A stretch of DNA of 64,000 nt from NCBI RefSeq assembly GCF_019139535.1, contig NZ_CP077073.1:1500001-1564000 (forward strand), given 5' to 3'. This DNA comes from Pseudomonas muyukensis (GTDB lineage: Bacteria > Pseudomonadota > Gammaproteobacteria > Pseudomonadales > Pseudomonadaceae). The notes under the pieces were generated by a model. That model saw only the letters and a list, made by a program, of their open reading frames with translations, was not told where the DNA came from and ran no database searches. Each line of letters starts with the position of its first letter. The first letter of the stretch is position 1. A program made the translations under genes and the position numbers. Below are positions 30,097 to 38,952 of this stretch, piece after piece.

Positions 30097-30206
30097 AGCG
30101 GATGCATCCTGCATCGAAGTGAGGTGCCAGCCTATAGCAACCGGCCAAAAGGGAGAATGGGTGTAGACTCAGGCTTGTCCACATGGCCGACAGGGATAGT
30201 GTTCAG

Positions 30207-30890
30207 GTGATCAGCGCACAGGTCTTGTCCAGTACCAGCCTTACCCTTGGCTGGATAGGTTACGTGCCCCTGCTGGTCTGGGCCGCCAGCCGCACCCGCT
30301 GGGTGGAGCTGTTCACCGATACTCGTCGTCAGCACCTGCTGTTTGGCACGGTGTTCTGCCTGTTCATTCTCTGGCTGGTGCGGCGCGATTTCGATACTGG
30401 GGTGTCGTATCACTTCATCGGCATGACCGCCGTCACCTTGCTGCTGGACTGGCCGCTGGCGGTGCTCGGCGGCTTCCTGGCCCAGCTCGGCCTGTTGCTG
30501 CTGGGCCGCCAGGACCTTGCCGCCATCGGTGTCAACGGCCTGCTGATCGTTGGCTTGCCGGTGCTGGTCACCGAGGTGTGCGCGATCCTGGTCGAGCGCG
30601 CCCAGCCGCGTAACCTGTTTGTGTATATCTTCTGTTGCGGGTTCTTTCCTGCCGCGTTGACTGTGCTGGTGTGCCTGGCGGCCGGGCTGGGGGTGTTGTG
30701 GATGGACGAGCGGTTTGCCATGCCGGAGTGGCTCAGCGACTTCGTTGGTTATCTATGGCTGATGATGTTCCCCGAGGCGTTCATCAACGGCACGGTGATC
30801 AGTGCCCTGGTGGTGTTCTGTCCCGAGTGGCTGGAAACGTTCAACCGCTCCCGTTATCTGCAGGCACCCTGGAAGGACGAGGAACGCTGA
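30207..30890 (+). CDS. CbiM-like energy-coupling factor permease
   Basis: This 227-aa polytopic protein with about six membrane helices resembles CbiM/NikM-type substrate-binding permeases (MTAVTLLLDWPLAVLGGFLAQL, MMFPEAFINGTVISALVVF). No ATPase or T-component gene is nearby, so the transported ion is unknown. GTG 30207 with AGGGA upstream is chosen; ATG 30183 is in frame but has no ribosome binding site. Confidence 0.75.
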   Translation: MISAQVLSSTSLTLGWIGYVPLLVWAASRTRWVELFTDTRRQHLLFGTVFCLFILWLVRRDFDTGVSYHFIGMTAVTLLLDWPLAVLGGFLAQLGLLLLGRQDLAAIGVNGLLIVGLPVLVTEVCAILVERAQPRNLFVYIFCCGFFPAALTVLVCLAAGLGVLWMDERFAMPEWLSDFVGYLWLMMFPEAFINGTVISALVVFCPEWLETFNRSRYLQAPWKDEER

Positions 30891-30891
30891 T

Positions 30892-30956
30892 GTTCGCCGG
30901 CAAGCCGGCTCCTACAGGGCATGCGCCGAACCTGTAGGAGCCGGCTTGCCGGCGAA
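30892..30956. repeat. REP pair, GCCGGCAAGCCGGC class
   Basis: TTCGCCGGCAAGCCGGCTCC-TACA and TGTAGGAGCCGGCTTGCCGG-CGAA form a hairpin with a short loop. This is a different REP class from most copies here. Confidence 0.9.
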
Positions 30957-30986
30957 GAGGCCATCACAGCCAACCCAAAAACCAGG

Positions 30987-31187
30987 TCAATGCCGCGGCT
31001 CCAGGTCCCCCGAATACAACTCATCCTCGGACTCTTCCGCCCCCGCGATCTTGTGCTCCTCGGCCGCCCAGGCCCCCAGGTCGATCAGCTTGCAGCGGTC
31101 CGAGCAGAACGGCCGGAACGGGCTCTTGTCCCCCCATTCCACAGGCGCGCCACAGGTCGGGCAATCAACGGTCATCGGCTGGCTCAT
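30987..31187 (-). CDS. yacG: DNA gyrase inhibitor YacG
   Basis: This 66-aa zinc protein has four cysteines as CPTCG and CSDRC (residues 9-33). YacG binds GyrB and inhibits gyrase. It overlaps coaE by 4 nt and belongs to the yacG-coaE-pilD-pilC group conserved in pseudomonads. Confidence 0.94.
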   Translation of the reverse strand: MSQPMTVDCPTCGAPVEWGDKSPFRPFCSDRCKLIDLGAWAAEEHKIAGAEESEDELYSGDLEPRH

Positions 31188-31807
31188 GGCTGGCCTCCTC
31201 GCAAAGTCAGGTAAAAGTGGTGCAGGCGGTCGATCTCGTCGTGCAGTGCTTGCAGGTCACGATCGTTGACCACCACGTCATCGGCATGGCGCAGGCGCTC
31301 TTCCCGGGCCAGCTGGGCCTTGAGAATCGCCTGCACCTGTTCCGGGCTGGTGTTGTCGCGCGCCAGGGTGCGTTGCACCTGCAGCTCGGCAGGGGCATCG
31401 ATCACCAGGATGCGCTGGGTCTTCTGGTACTGCCCCGACTCGATCAGCAGCGGCGACACATACACCGCGTAGGGCGTCTCGGCCTTGGCCAGGTAGCTGA
31501 AGATCTCCTGGCCGATCAGCGGGTGCAGCAGTTGCTCCAGCCATTGCCGTTGCGCAGGGTCGGCGAAGATCAGCTGGCGCAGGGCGCCACGGTCGAGCTG
31601 GCCGTCGTCGAGCAGTACGCCCGGGCCAAAGCGCTCGACGATACTGGCCAGGGCCGGGCGACCCGGCTCGACGACCCAGCGGGCAGCCTGGTCGGCATCG
31701 ACCAGGTGCACGCCCAGCTCGACGAAACGCTCGGCGGCGGCGCTCTTGCCGCTGCCGATGCCGCCGGTCAGGCCAAGAATCCAGGGGGTGAAGGGCGCTG
31801 TGCTCAT
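31184..31807 (-). CDS. coaE: dephospho-CoA kinase
   Basis: This 207-aa enzyme of the last CoA biosynthesis step has the P-loop [17 protein letters not shown] and the family motif [15 protein letters not shown] (lid region). Its start overlaps the pilD stop. Confidence 0.95.
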   Translation of the reverse strand: MSTAPFTPWILGLTGGIGSGKSAAAERFVELGVHLVDADQAARWVVEPGRPALASIVERFGPGVLLDDGQLDRGALRQLIFADPAQRQWLEQLLHPLIGQEIFSYLAKAETPYAVYVSPLLIESGQYQKTQRILVIDAPAELQVQRTLARDNTSPEQVQAILKAQLAREERLRHADDVVVNDRDLQALHDEIDRLHHFYLTLRGGQP

Positions 31808-32673
31808 CAGGTTCCAAGCAGTTGCAGGTATGAGGCGACTATTTCATCACCCCAGAGCAATGCGATCCACCCCGCAATGGCCAGATAAGGCCCGAAAGGC
31901 AATGCAGCGCCCATTTGCGTGCGCTTAAGCCGCACCAGCGTCAGCCCAACCAGCGCCCCCACCAAGGAGGCCAGCATCAAGGTCAGCGGCAAAACCTGCC
32001 AACCACCCCAGGCACCCAGCATGGCCAGCAGCTTGAAGTCGCCAAAGCCCATGCCCTCCTTGCCGGTCACCAGCTTGAACACCCAGTACACCGTCCACAG
32101 GCTCAGGTAGCCCGCCACCGCGCCCCATACCGCATCGGCCAGCGGCACCAGCAACCCGAAGGCGTTGACCACCAGCCCCAGCCACAACAGCGGCAGCACC
32201 AGCACATCCGGCAGCAACTGGTGCTCGGCATCGATCAGGCTCAAGCCGATCAGCCCCCAGGTCAGCAGCATCACCGCCAGCGCCGCCACGCCCGGCCCGA
32301 AATGCCAGGCCACCAGCAGCGACAGCAAGGCGCTGGCCAGCTCCACCAGTGGATAACGCGCACTGATCCGCGCCTTGCACCCCGCGCAACGCCCGCGTAA
32401 GGCCAGGTAACTCAACACCGGTATGTTTTCCCACGCCCGGATCGGGCGCTGGCAGTGGGGGCAGCGCGACGCCGGCAAACACAGGTCGAAACGCTCGTGC
32501 TCGGCCTGGGGCAGCCCCAGCACCTCCTGCGCCTCCCGCTGCCACTGGCGTTCGAGCATCACCGGCAGTCGGTACGCCAGCACATTGAGAAAACTGCCCA
32601 CCAGCAACCCCAGCACCGCGGCCAGGGCATAAAAGAACGGCGGATGATCGACGATTACGGCCCAGGCATTCAT
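31807..32673 (-). CDS. pilD: type IV prepilin peptidase / N-methyltransferase PilD
   Basis: This 288-aa membrane aspartyl protease has two CxxC pairs in the cytoplasmic loop ([14 protein letters not shown]) and the catalytic aspartates in [11 protein letters not shown] and [12 protein letters not shown]. It cleaves and methylates the prepilins encoded at 15.9-18.3 kb and 34.1 kb. It lies 2 nt from the pilC stop. Confidence 0.96.
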   Translation of the reverse strand: MNAWAVIVDHPPFFYALAAVLGLLVGSFLNVLAYRLPVMLERQWQREAQEVLGLPQAEHERFDLCLPASRCPHCQRPIRAWENIPVLSYLALRGRCAGCKARISARYPLVELASALLSLLVAWHFGPGVAALAVMLLTWGLIGLSLIDAEHQLLPDVLVLPLLWLGLVVNAFGLLVPLADAVWGAVAGYLSLWTVYWVFKLVTGKEGMGFGDFKLLAMLGAWGGWQVLPLTLMLASLVGALVGLTLVRLKRTQMGAALPFGPYLAIAGWIALLWGDEIVASYLQLLGT

Positions 32674-32675
32674 GT

Positions 32676-33884
32676 TCAGATCAGGCTACCCAACTGGAAG
32701 ATCGGCAAGTACATCGCCACGACAAGGCCCCCCACCAGCAGCCCGAGGATCAGCACGATGGCCGGCTCCAGCAGCGTGGTCAACTGCTCCAGCGCCTGGC
32801 CCACCTGTTCTTCGTAATGTAGCGCGGCCTTGTCCAGCATGGCGTCGAGGGTACCGCTGGCCTCGCCGACCGCCACCAGCTGGCGCAGCAGCGGCGGGAA
32901 CAGCCCGTCCGCCTCCATCGCCTGTTGCAGGCTCGCCCCATTGGCCACGCCCTGGCGCAACGCCAGGATCGCCCGCTCATGCAGGCAGTTGCCACTGACC
33001 GGCGCCACCGTGGCTAGCGCATCCAGCAACGCCACCCCTGCGCTATAGGAAGTCGCCAGGCTGCGCGCAAACCGCGCCAGCGCCGCCTGCCCGAGCAAGG
33101 TGCCAACCACCGGCACCCGCAGCCCCCAGCGCACTATCCACAGGCGCGCCGGCAGATGCCGCCGATACACCTCCCGCCCACCAAACCCCAACACAGTTAT
33201 CAACAGCAGCAGCCACCCCACGTGATTACCCAGCCCTGTGGATAAATCGATCACCCACTGGGTAAATGCCGGCAACGCCTTGTCGAAACTGGCAAACAAC
33301 CCCTGAAACCGCGGCACCACCTCCAGCAGCAACAACGCCGCCACCCCAAGCCCGGTCAGCAGCAACAGCGCCGGATACATCATCGCCTTGCGCACTTTCT
33401 GCCGCAGTGCCTGGCGCTTCTCCAGCATCCCCGCCATCTGCTCCAGCTGCCGGTCCAGCGTGCCCGACTGCTCGCCCACCCGCACCAGGTTGCAGTACAG
33501 CGCATCGAACCACGCCGGATGGCGCTGCAACGCCTCCGCCAGCCCAAGCCCCGCCGCCACATCCTGTTTCAACCGCGCCAGCAACGCCGACATGCCGCTG
33601 TCCACCGTGCTGCGCGCCATCACCTCGAACGCCTGCAACAACGGCACCCCCGCCGTCAGCAAGGTCGCCAGTTGCCGGCTGAACCCCGGCGCATCCGCCT
33701 TGCCCGCCCGCTGCGGCCAACGCCACTGCAACCCACCCGCCAGCCGCACCCGCGTGGCCCGGATGCCCTGGCGTTGCAGCCAAGCCTGCACAAAGGCTGG
33801 GCTGCGCCCCGGTTGCTGGCCGTGTTGACGAGCGCCGGAGGCATCGATGCCCTCCCAGGCGTAGAGGCGGGTAGACGGTGGCAT
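32676..33884 (-). CDS. pilC: type IV pilus platform protein PilC
   Basis: This 402-aa inner-membrane protein has two GspF domains (about 70-190 and 275-395), each with the motif GEQSGTL or GEASGTL, and three membrane segments. It couples the assembly ATPase to pilin insertion. The frame extends 27 codons upstream, but ATG 33884 with AAAGGA upstream gives the expected start MPPSTRLYAWEG. In P. aeruginosa the ATPase gene pilB sits between pilA and pilC; it is absent here. Confidence 0.93.
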   Translation of the reverse strand: MPPSTRLYAWEGIDASGARQHGQQPGRSPAFVQAWLQRQGIRATRVRLAGGLQWRWPQRAGKADAPGFSRQLATLLTAGVPLLQAFEVMARSTVDSGMSALLARLKQDVAAGLGLAEALQRHPAWFDALYCNLVRVGEQSGTLDRQLEQMAGMLEKRQALRQKVRKAMMYPALLLLTGLGVAALLLLEVVPRFQGLFASFDKALPAFTQWVIDLSTGLGNHVGWLLLLITVLGFGGREVYRRHLPARLWIVRWGLRVPVVGTLLGQAALARFARSLATSYSAGVALLDALATVAPVSGNCLHERAILALRQGVANGASLQQAMEADGLFPPLLRQLVAVGEASGTLDAMLDKAALHYEEQVGQALEQLTTLLEPAIVLILGLLVGGLVVAMYLPIFQLGSLI

Positions 33885-34111
33885 GCGAAGGTCCTTTGCA
33901 GTGCGGCGACAAGCCCCGTAACAGCTTGCCAGGCCCGAGGCCGGGCGCGTTTCCATGACGCTCACTAGAGTAGTTCAGCGAAGATGACGCCCTGCCGTGC
34001 AGGGGTGACAAAAGGTGTCGGTTCAGGCCTACTGCGCGCCTGCCGGCCGGGGCGCAACCCAAGATGAAATGCGCCGACCGCGCCTCCATGTATTACGAAG
34101 GAAGACCGTTC

Positions 34112-34522
34112 ATGAAAGGGCAACGAGGTATCACCCTGATCGAACTGATGATCGTCGTCGCGATCATCGGCATCCTGGCGACCATCGCCATCCCCCTGTA
34201 CACCAACCACCAGGCCCGCGCCAAAGCCGCGGCGGCGCTGCTGGAAATCTCCGCGCTGAAAACGCCGATGGACATCCGCCTGAACGAAGGCAAGGACGTA
34301 CCCGACGTCGCCAGCCTCGGCGGCCAGCCCGCCACCGCCCATTGCGCGATCACCGCCAGCGGCACGGCGGCCGACGGCACCGCCAGCATCGCCTGCACCC
34401 TGGCCGATGCACCAGCCAATGTGCTGGGCAAGACCGTGACCCTGGCCCGCACCCAGGCCGGGTGGAGCTGCGTGACCACGGTGGAGGAAGACCTCGCGCC
34501 GAATGGCTGCAAGGCGCCGTGA
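34112..34522 (+). CDS. pilA: type IV major pilin PilA
   Basis: This 136-aa prepilin has a six-residue leader MKGQRG, then [20 protein letters not shown] with Glu at +5. Two C-terminal cysteines (WSC ... NGC) form the usual disulfide-bonded D-region loop. GAAGGAAG precedes ATG 34112. It is divergent from pilC. No clear RpoN promoter is seen upstream. Confidence 0.92.
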   Translation: MKGQRGITLIELMIVVAIIGILATIAIPLYTNHQARAKAAAALLEISALKTPMDIRLNEGKDVPDVASLGGQPATAHCAITASGTAADGTASIACTLADAPANVLGKTVTLARTQAGWSCVTTVEEDLAPNGCKAP

Positions 34523-34580
34523 AAGTGAGGTGAAACAGGGGTTTGCGTAACGGACACGGCAATGGTACGTTGCGCAACAC

Positions 34581-34656
34581 GCCGGTGTAGCTCAGTCGGT
34601 AGAGCAGCGCACTCGTAACGCGAAGGTCGCAGGTTCGATTCCTGTCTCCGGCACCA
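34581..34656 (+). tRNA. tRNA-Thr (CGT), island insertion site
   Basis: A 76-nt tRNA with CCA and anticodon loop CTCGTAA (CGT). Its 3' end is the attachment site for the downstream genomic island; an imperfect copy lies at 41583-41603. The tRNA stays complete after insertion. Confidence 0.97.
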
Positions 34657-34658
34657 GT
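34636..34658 (+). other. attL: tRNA 3'-end core of the genomic island
   Basis: CGATTCCTGTCTCCGGCACC plus AG at the end of tRNA-Thr is matched near 41583-41603 (CGACTCCTGTCTCCGCACC plus AG, with one T-to-C change and one missing G). Integrases of the P4 type typically recombine in this part of a tRNA. Confidence 0.8.
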
Positions 34659-34700
34659 TCAGGTTCCAGCGAAGGCTACCAAAATCTCTGGAACCCCCGT

Positions 34701-34727
34701 AAAACCCGCCTTCTGGCGGGTTTTTTC
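34701..34727 (+). terminator. terminator after tRNA-Thr
   Basis: AAAACCCGCC-TTCT-GGCGGGTTTTTT is a stem-loop with a T run, 45 nt after the tRNA and inside the island's left end. It would insulate the integrase from tRNA transcription. Confidence 0.9.
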
Positions 34728-34817
34728 GTTATGGCGTTCCGTCGGAATCCGACAGCTGCCAGCCGATTTAGGGGTAACGTTTGGGATAAAGTCGATTCGA
34801 TAAAGGGGTTTACCCTT

Positions 34818-36140
34818 ATGGCTCGTACTACTGCTCCCCTGACCGACACCGCCTGCCGCTCGGCCAAGCCTACTGACCGCCCCTACAAGCTTTTTGACGG
34901 TGACGGTCTTTACCTCCTCGTTTACACCAATGGCCGCAAAGGCTGGCGCTTCCGATATGTGAAACCGGATGGGCGAGAGGGGCTGACTTCGTTTGGCAAC
35001 TATCCCGTCATTGGGCTCGCAGATGCTCGGCAGAAGCGTCTGGAGACTAAGAGGATGCTGGCTGAAGGCATAGATCCGATTGCGTCCAAGCAGCAGGCCA
35101 AGGCCGAGGCGGTTGTCAGAGGCCACACATTCGAACGCGTTGCCTTGGACTGGCATAAGGAAATGTCCGTGAAGTGGGCGCCAGGCCATTCGAGGACCGT
35201 GCTCAGTCGTTTGAAGACTCACGTATTCTCGCTGCTCGGCGCACGTGCCATCGTTGATCTGGATACCTGCGACCTCATGCAGCCGCTGGAAGAGATCAAG
35301 AAACGCGGCACGATCGATGTGGCCTTGAGGGTGCAAAACTACCTACAGAGCATCATGCGTGAGGCTAAGCGGCAACGGCTGATCACGGTGAACCCTGCAT
35401 ATGACCTTGAGGGTTTCATCAGCGCGCCACGGGTTACGCACCGGCCTGCACTCCCGCTGTCACGTCTGCCTGAGTTGATGGACCGCATCGAGAACTACAA
35501 AGGGCGCACGCTCACTCGGCTGACAGTCATGCTGTCGCTGCATGTGTTCGTACGCTCCAGCGAATTGCGCTTCGCACGTTGGAGTGAGTTCGACCTGAAG
35601 CGCGGCATATGGGAGATACCAGACACGCGGCCCGCGTTGGACGGCGTACCGTATTCGACCAGAGGAACGAAGATGGCGGGTGACATCCATCTGGTCCCTC
35701 TGTCACCGCAAGCGGTGGCGTTGCTCGAACAGATTCATGCGATCACGGGGTACTTCGACCTGGTGTTTACCAGTGACGCTCGCTCGTGGAAGCCTATGTC
35801 CGAGAACACGGTCAACAGCGCTTTGCGGAACATGGGCTACGACACCAAGACCGAAATCTGCGGGCATGGCTTTCGCTCCATGGCGTGCAGTGCCTTGGTC
35901 GAATCCGGGCTGTGGTCAGAGACCGCTATCGAGCGGCAGATGAGCCACAGAGAGCGCAACAACGTTCGGGCGGCGTATATCCACAAGGCGGAGTTTCTGG
36001 AGGAACGGCGATTGATCATGAGTTGGTGGAGCCGTTACCTCGAAGCGAACCGGCAGGAGCATATCTCGCCGCATGAGTTCGCGAATCAGACCGGGGCAAA
36101 CGTTTCTAGCCTAAGAGCAAGGCGTGGCGCAGTCGAGTGA
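34818..36140 (+). CDS. P4-family tyrosine integrase
   Basis: This 440-aa integrase has an N-terminal arm-binding domain (DUF4102-like: KLFDGDGLYLLVYTNGRKGWRFRY) and a tyrosine recombinase domain. Catalytic residues visible are R246 (FVRSSELRF), H350-x-x-R353 (HGFR) and Y387 (AAYIH). It directs integration at the adjacent tRNA-Thr. The start MARTTAPLTDTACRSAKP at ATG 34818 matches homologues; the frame opens 29 codons earlier. It looks intact. Confidence 0.95.
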   Translation: MARTTAPLTDTACRSAKPTDRPYKLFDGDGLYLLVYTNGRKGWRFRYVKPDGREGLTSFGNYPVIGLADARQKRLETKRMLAEGIDPIASKQQAKAEAVVRGHTFERVALDWHKEMSVKWAPGHSRTVLSRLKTHVFSLLGARAIVDLDTCDLMQPLEEIKKRGTIDVALRVQNYLQSIMREAKRQRLITVNPAYDLEGFISAPRVTHRPALPLSRLPELMDRIENYKGRTLTRLTVMLSLHVFVRSSELRFARWSEFDLKRGIWEIPDTRPALDGVPYSTRGTKMAGDIHLVPLSPQAVALLEQIHAITGYFDLVFTSDARSWKPMSENTVNSALRNMGYDTKTEICGHGFRSMACSALVESGLWSETAIERQMSHRERNNVRAAYIHKAEFLEERRLIMSWWSRYLEANRQEHISPHEFANQTGANVSSLRARRGAVE

Positions 36141-36181
36141 GCGCAGGGCTTTGATATTTCGGTGCTCCGCTTTTCCATGCG

Positions 36182-36226
36182 GGTCCATCCAAACAGGGCT
36201 GCAAAGCCGCCCTGTTTGGATGGACC
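36182..36226. repeat. 18-bp perfect inverted repeat after the integrase
   Basis: GGTCCATCCAAACAGGGC and its exact complement are separated by nine bases. The stem is far stronger than needed for a terminator but has no T run on either strand. It ends 86 nt after the integrase stop. Confidence 0.8.
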
Positions 36227-37047
36227 TCACCTAAAAAGATCAAAAGCATCACATCGGCCACTGGGTGCCACGGTGTTCCGCATACGCCCAATCCCATTTT
36301 TAATCGCAAAATCCAGCGGGCAAGTCGCTTGACCCTCTCGGATTGCGGGCGTAGAAAAGACAGTGCAAAGGCTGTCGTTGACAGCACTCCCAGGTGACCC
36401 GAGCCTTCAAGGTCACGCCGCTCCTGCGGTGGTTCTCCCCCCAAATGGCGATTCGCGTCCGGCAGTTCGCCCGGTCACCTCCCCGGTGATGGATGCCAAC
36501 TTCAGATCATGGCCTTCGTGCGCCAGACAACACTTCCTACTTCGCTGCACTGCAGCAACCTTTCCGCTTGGCCGAATCTTGCGCCAACCTACGCCCGTCT
36601 CTTTCTCCTGGAAAGAGACGGGCGCTTCCAACACTGCTGCAGCCCTCATCGCACTTGGCTTTGCGGCTACTCCATTCGTGACAATCGGCGTGACAAACGC
36701 CGATGTCATCAGCAACAGCGCTGTAGATGATGGTGCCGCAGACCACGGAATGGACTGCACCTGACTGACAGTCAGGCATGCCCCGGTCATCGCATTGCTG
36801 CGTTCACCCGGCTCAGGATCTCGCGGCACTGGTCTCGTCAGCCAGTGCAGCCTCCACCCGCCCATCGGTAACGGTGCTCAGGAGGCCAGATCATGAGATG
36901 CCCCTGCTCCCGGTCGTGAGGAGCCGCCAGTCCTGCGTTAGAGGACATCCCCACAGGTCGCAGGGGCCTTGATCCCTGATAACACTCAGCACTCTTGGCG
37001 GGATGACGTGGGGCGAGGATCGGAGAACGGTAGATGAGGTGACTGAC
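36227..37047. other. island spacer without a convincing gene
   Basis: About 820 bp inside the island. Short ORFs on both strands lack ribosome binding sites and family features. GTCTCTTTCTCCTGGAAAGAGAC near 36599 is a perfect hairpin. The stretch may be an untranslated or decayed region before the second integrase. Confidence 0.5.
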
Positions 37048-38028
37048 ATGGCATTGGTGGGTAGACGCGATGGTCGTAACTTCGGCTACGGCCGGCAATT
37101 GAGCTACGCAGGACCGCAGGCGCTGAAAGACATGTTCGCCGGCGGTCACTACGGCACGGTCAAAGCGCACTGTGATCGGTGGCAGGCATTCGTCAAATGG
37201 TGCCGCTCCGAACAGGAGCCCGGCATCAATGATGCGCGGCAAATTGATCGAAAGGTATTGGCGGACTATGCGGCGTACCTGCGCGACGTGGTTAGGCGCG
37301 GTAACCTCGCCATCAGCACCGCGCAAAATCGGCTCTCCAGCGTTAACAGAACCATGGCGGCGCTTCGCGGTGATCAGTACGTGAAATTGCCCAGCCCGAG
37401 CAAGGCGTTGGGTATGCAGCGCACCGGGGTTCGCCACTCGGTGCCGCAGGGCCAAGACCGCGAACAGGTTAAGCAGATTGTCAATGCGCTTTGCAGCCAA
37501 CATCAGCTGCGGGCCGCCGCGATTGTTCTGTTGGCGCGAGCCACCGGCATGCGCTTGCGTGAGGCCATCTTGGCTGACCTACCACGGCTATGCCGTGAAG
37601 CTAACGACCTAGATAGGATTAACATTCAGGATGGCACCAAGGGCGGCCGTGCCGGCGCCTCGGCGCCACGTTGGATAGAAGTGGACGACCATATTCGTGG
37701 CGCACTTGGATTCGCATGGCAGGCGTCACCTGCAGGTAGCCGCAACCTGATTGCGCCACACGAAAGCTACCTGAATCTTCTGCAAGAAAGCATCCGCCCG
37801 GCGCGGGACATCCTGCATGCACACAACCTCAAGGGCCTCCATGAGCTGCGAGCGGCGTACGCATGTGAGCGCTATGAGCAAATTACCCAACATCGCGCGC
37901 CTATCAATGGCGGCCTATGTTGCCAGGTAGATAGGAACCTTGATCGTGAGGCTCGTAGGCAAATCAGCTATGAACTGGGGCACGGTCGGATCGACGTGGT
38001 CGCTGCCTACATTGGAGGACGCGCATGA
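37048..38028 (+). CDS. integrase-domain protein (Phage_int_SAM_2/Integrase_1 type)
   Basis: This 326-aa protein has an N-terminal SAM-like domain and a degenerate-looking tyrosine recombinase C-terminus: Arg in TGMRLREAIL, HELR as the H-x-x-R motif, GHGR and Tyr in VAAYIGG. Proteins of this type occur in islands and ICEs next to another integrase. GAGGT at 37036-37040 supports ATG 37048; an in-frame ATG at 37003 is possible. It overlaps the next small gene by 4 nt (ATGA). Confidence 0.82.
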   Translation: MALVGRRDGRNFGYGRQLSYAGPQALKDMFAGGHYGTVKAHCDRWQAFVKWCRSEQEPGINDARQIDRKVLADYAAYLRDVVRRGNLAISTAQNRLSSVNRTMAALRGDQYVKLPSPSKALGMQRTGVRHSVPQGQDREQVKQIVNALCSQHQLRAAAIVLLARATGMRLREAILADLPRLCREANDLDRINIQDGTKGGRAGASAPRWIEVDDHIRGALGFAWQASPAGSRNLIAPHESYLNLLQESIRPARDILHAHNLKGLHELRAAYACERYEQITQHRAPINGGLCCQVDRNLDREARRQISYELGHGRIDVVAAYIGGRA

Positions 38029-38300
38029 GTAAGCCATTCGACATGGAGCTGTTCTTGGCTGCGGTGCTGACGGGGTCACATGTGACGCGACAACGTCATC
38101 TGAGCCAGGCAAAGCGCATCCAAGCTGAAATCGCATTGCGTTGGCATCGAGAGATACCTTGGAGCTGGCAGAGAAAGCATATCGCTTGGTTTCTACACCA
38201 TCACATATGCCATTGCAGTGAGGCGACGCGGTACTACTATTTGCTGACTGCGCGGCTGCTTGTTCGTCGTTTAGGAAAAACTTGGGTGTTTAGGTTCTGA
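38025..38300 (+). CDS. hypothetical 91-aa protein coupled to the integrase-like gene
   Basis: The start overlaps the previous stop (ATGA), so it is translated with the integrase-like protein. The product is basic, with many His, Trp and Arg residues (RWHREIPWSWQRKHIAWFLHHH) and no membrane segment. I do not recognise it. The coupling suggests an accessory or directionality role, which is inference only. Confidence 0.65.
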   Translation: MSKPFDMELFLAAVLTGSHVTRQRHLSQAKRIQAEIALRWHREIPWSWQRKHIAWFLHHHICHCSEATRYYYLLTARLLVRRLGKTWVFRF

Positions 38301-38470
38301 TCGAAGATTTGAATTGCTTGGCACGGCTGTCACCAGCACGCTCCAATTAATCCTTGATAAGGGGCTTGCTATTTTCAAAGGAAGCATTTCATGATGTGCA
38401 GAGCTAGTGGTGTTTAAAGCTGCGCTGCTCAGCGCTAACAGATTGATGGTTGTTGTTAACAGGAGAAAAT

Positions 38471-38863
38471 ATGAAAAGTAGAAGCCTTGCTTTTTATAGG
38501 TTGCTGCACGAAATAGAATATGAAATAGGTAGCGAGTGCTACAATGGAAATATTCAGAACTTCGGACCGGGAGGGACTTGGGAAGGGGAGGGTAGGGATT
38601 TTCGTTACCCTATTCGTTTTACAAATTCTGATGGTGTGCGTGAAAAGTATAGAGGTGAACTGCCGTATACTAAAAGTACTAGCGGAGAAATGGCGAATTG
38701 TATCCTTGGTGAGGAGCGATTTAACTCGGCTCATTATGCCTTTGGGGCAAATGAGCTTTACATTCTGCGAGGTATAAAACATGCCCTTGAAAAGCTAGAA
38801 ACTCGGTTTGGTATTGATTTTGAAGAGTTGTTGGAACGGGAAAAATCTAGTGGTGTAGAGTGA
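38471..38863 (+). CDS. hypothetical 130-aa island protein
   Basis: AGGAG precedes ATG 38471. The product contains IQNFGPGGTWEGEGRDFRYP and an acidic C-terminus. It is AT-rich compared with the chromosome, as are the two genes that face it, which indicates recent transfer. No family with known function is recognised. Confidence 0.7.
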   Translation: MKSRSLAFYRLLHEIEYEIGSECYNGNIQNFGPGGTWEGEGRDFRYPIRFTNSDGVREKYRGELPYTKSTSGEMANCILGEERFNSAHYAFGANELYILRGIKHALEKLETRFGIDFEELLEREKSSGVE

Positions 38864-38952
38864 TTGGTTTGTATTAAATGTGATTGGTCTAGTTGCAGCA
38901 AGCTGATGGGGCCTGGAGGCCCGGCGAGCCTCCAGCGAATAGATGTTTGAGT

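Noticed and set aside
34022..34111. RpoN (-24/-12) promoter before pilA, as in P. aeruginosa
   Set aside because: No GG-N10-GC pair with a sensible TGGCAC/TTGCA context was found.
36413..36865. 150-codon minus-strand ORF in the island spacer
   Set aside because: No ribosome binding site or recognised family. I cannot exclude a decayed gene, but the evidence is too weak to annotate it.
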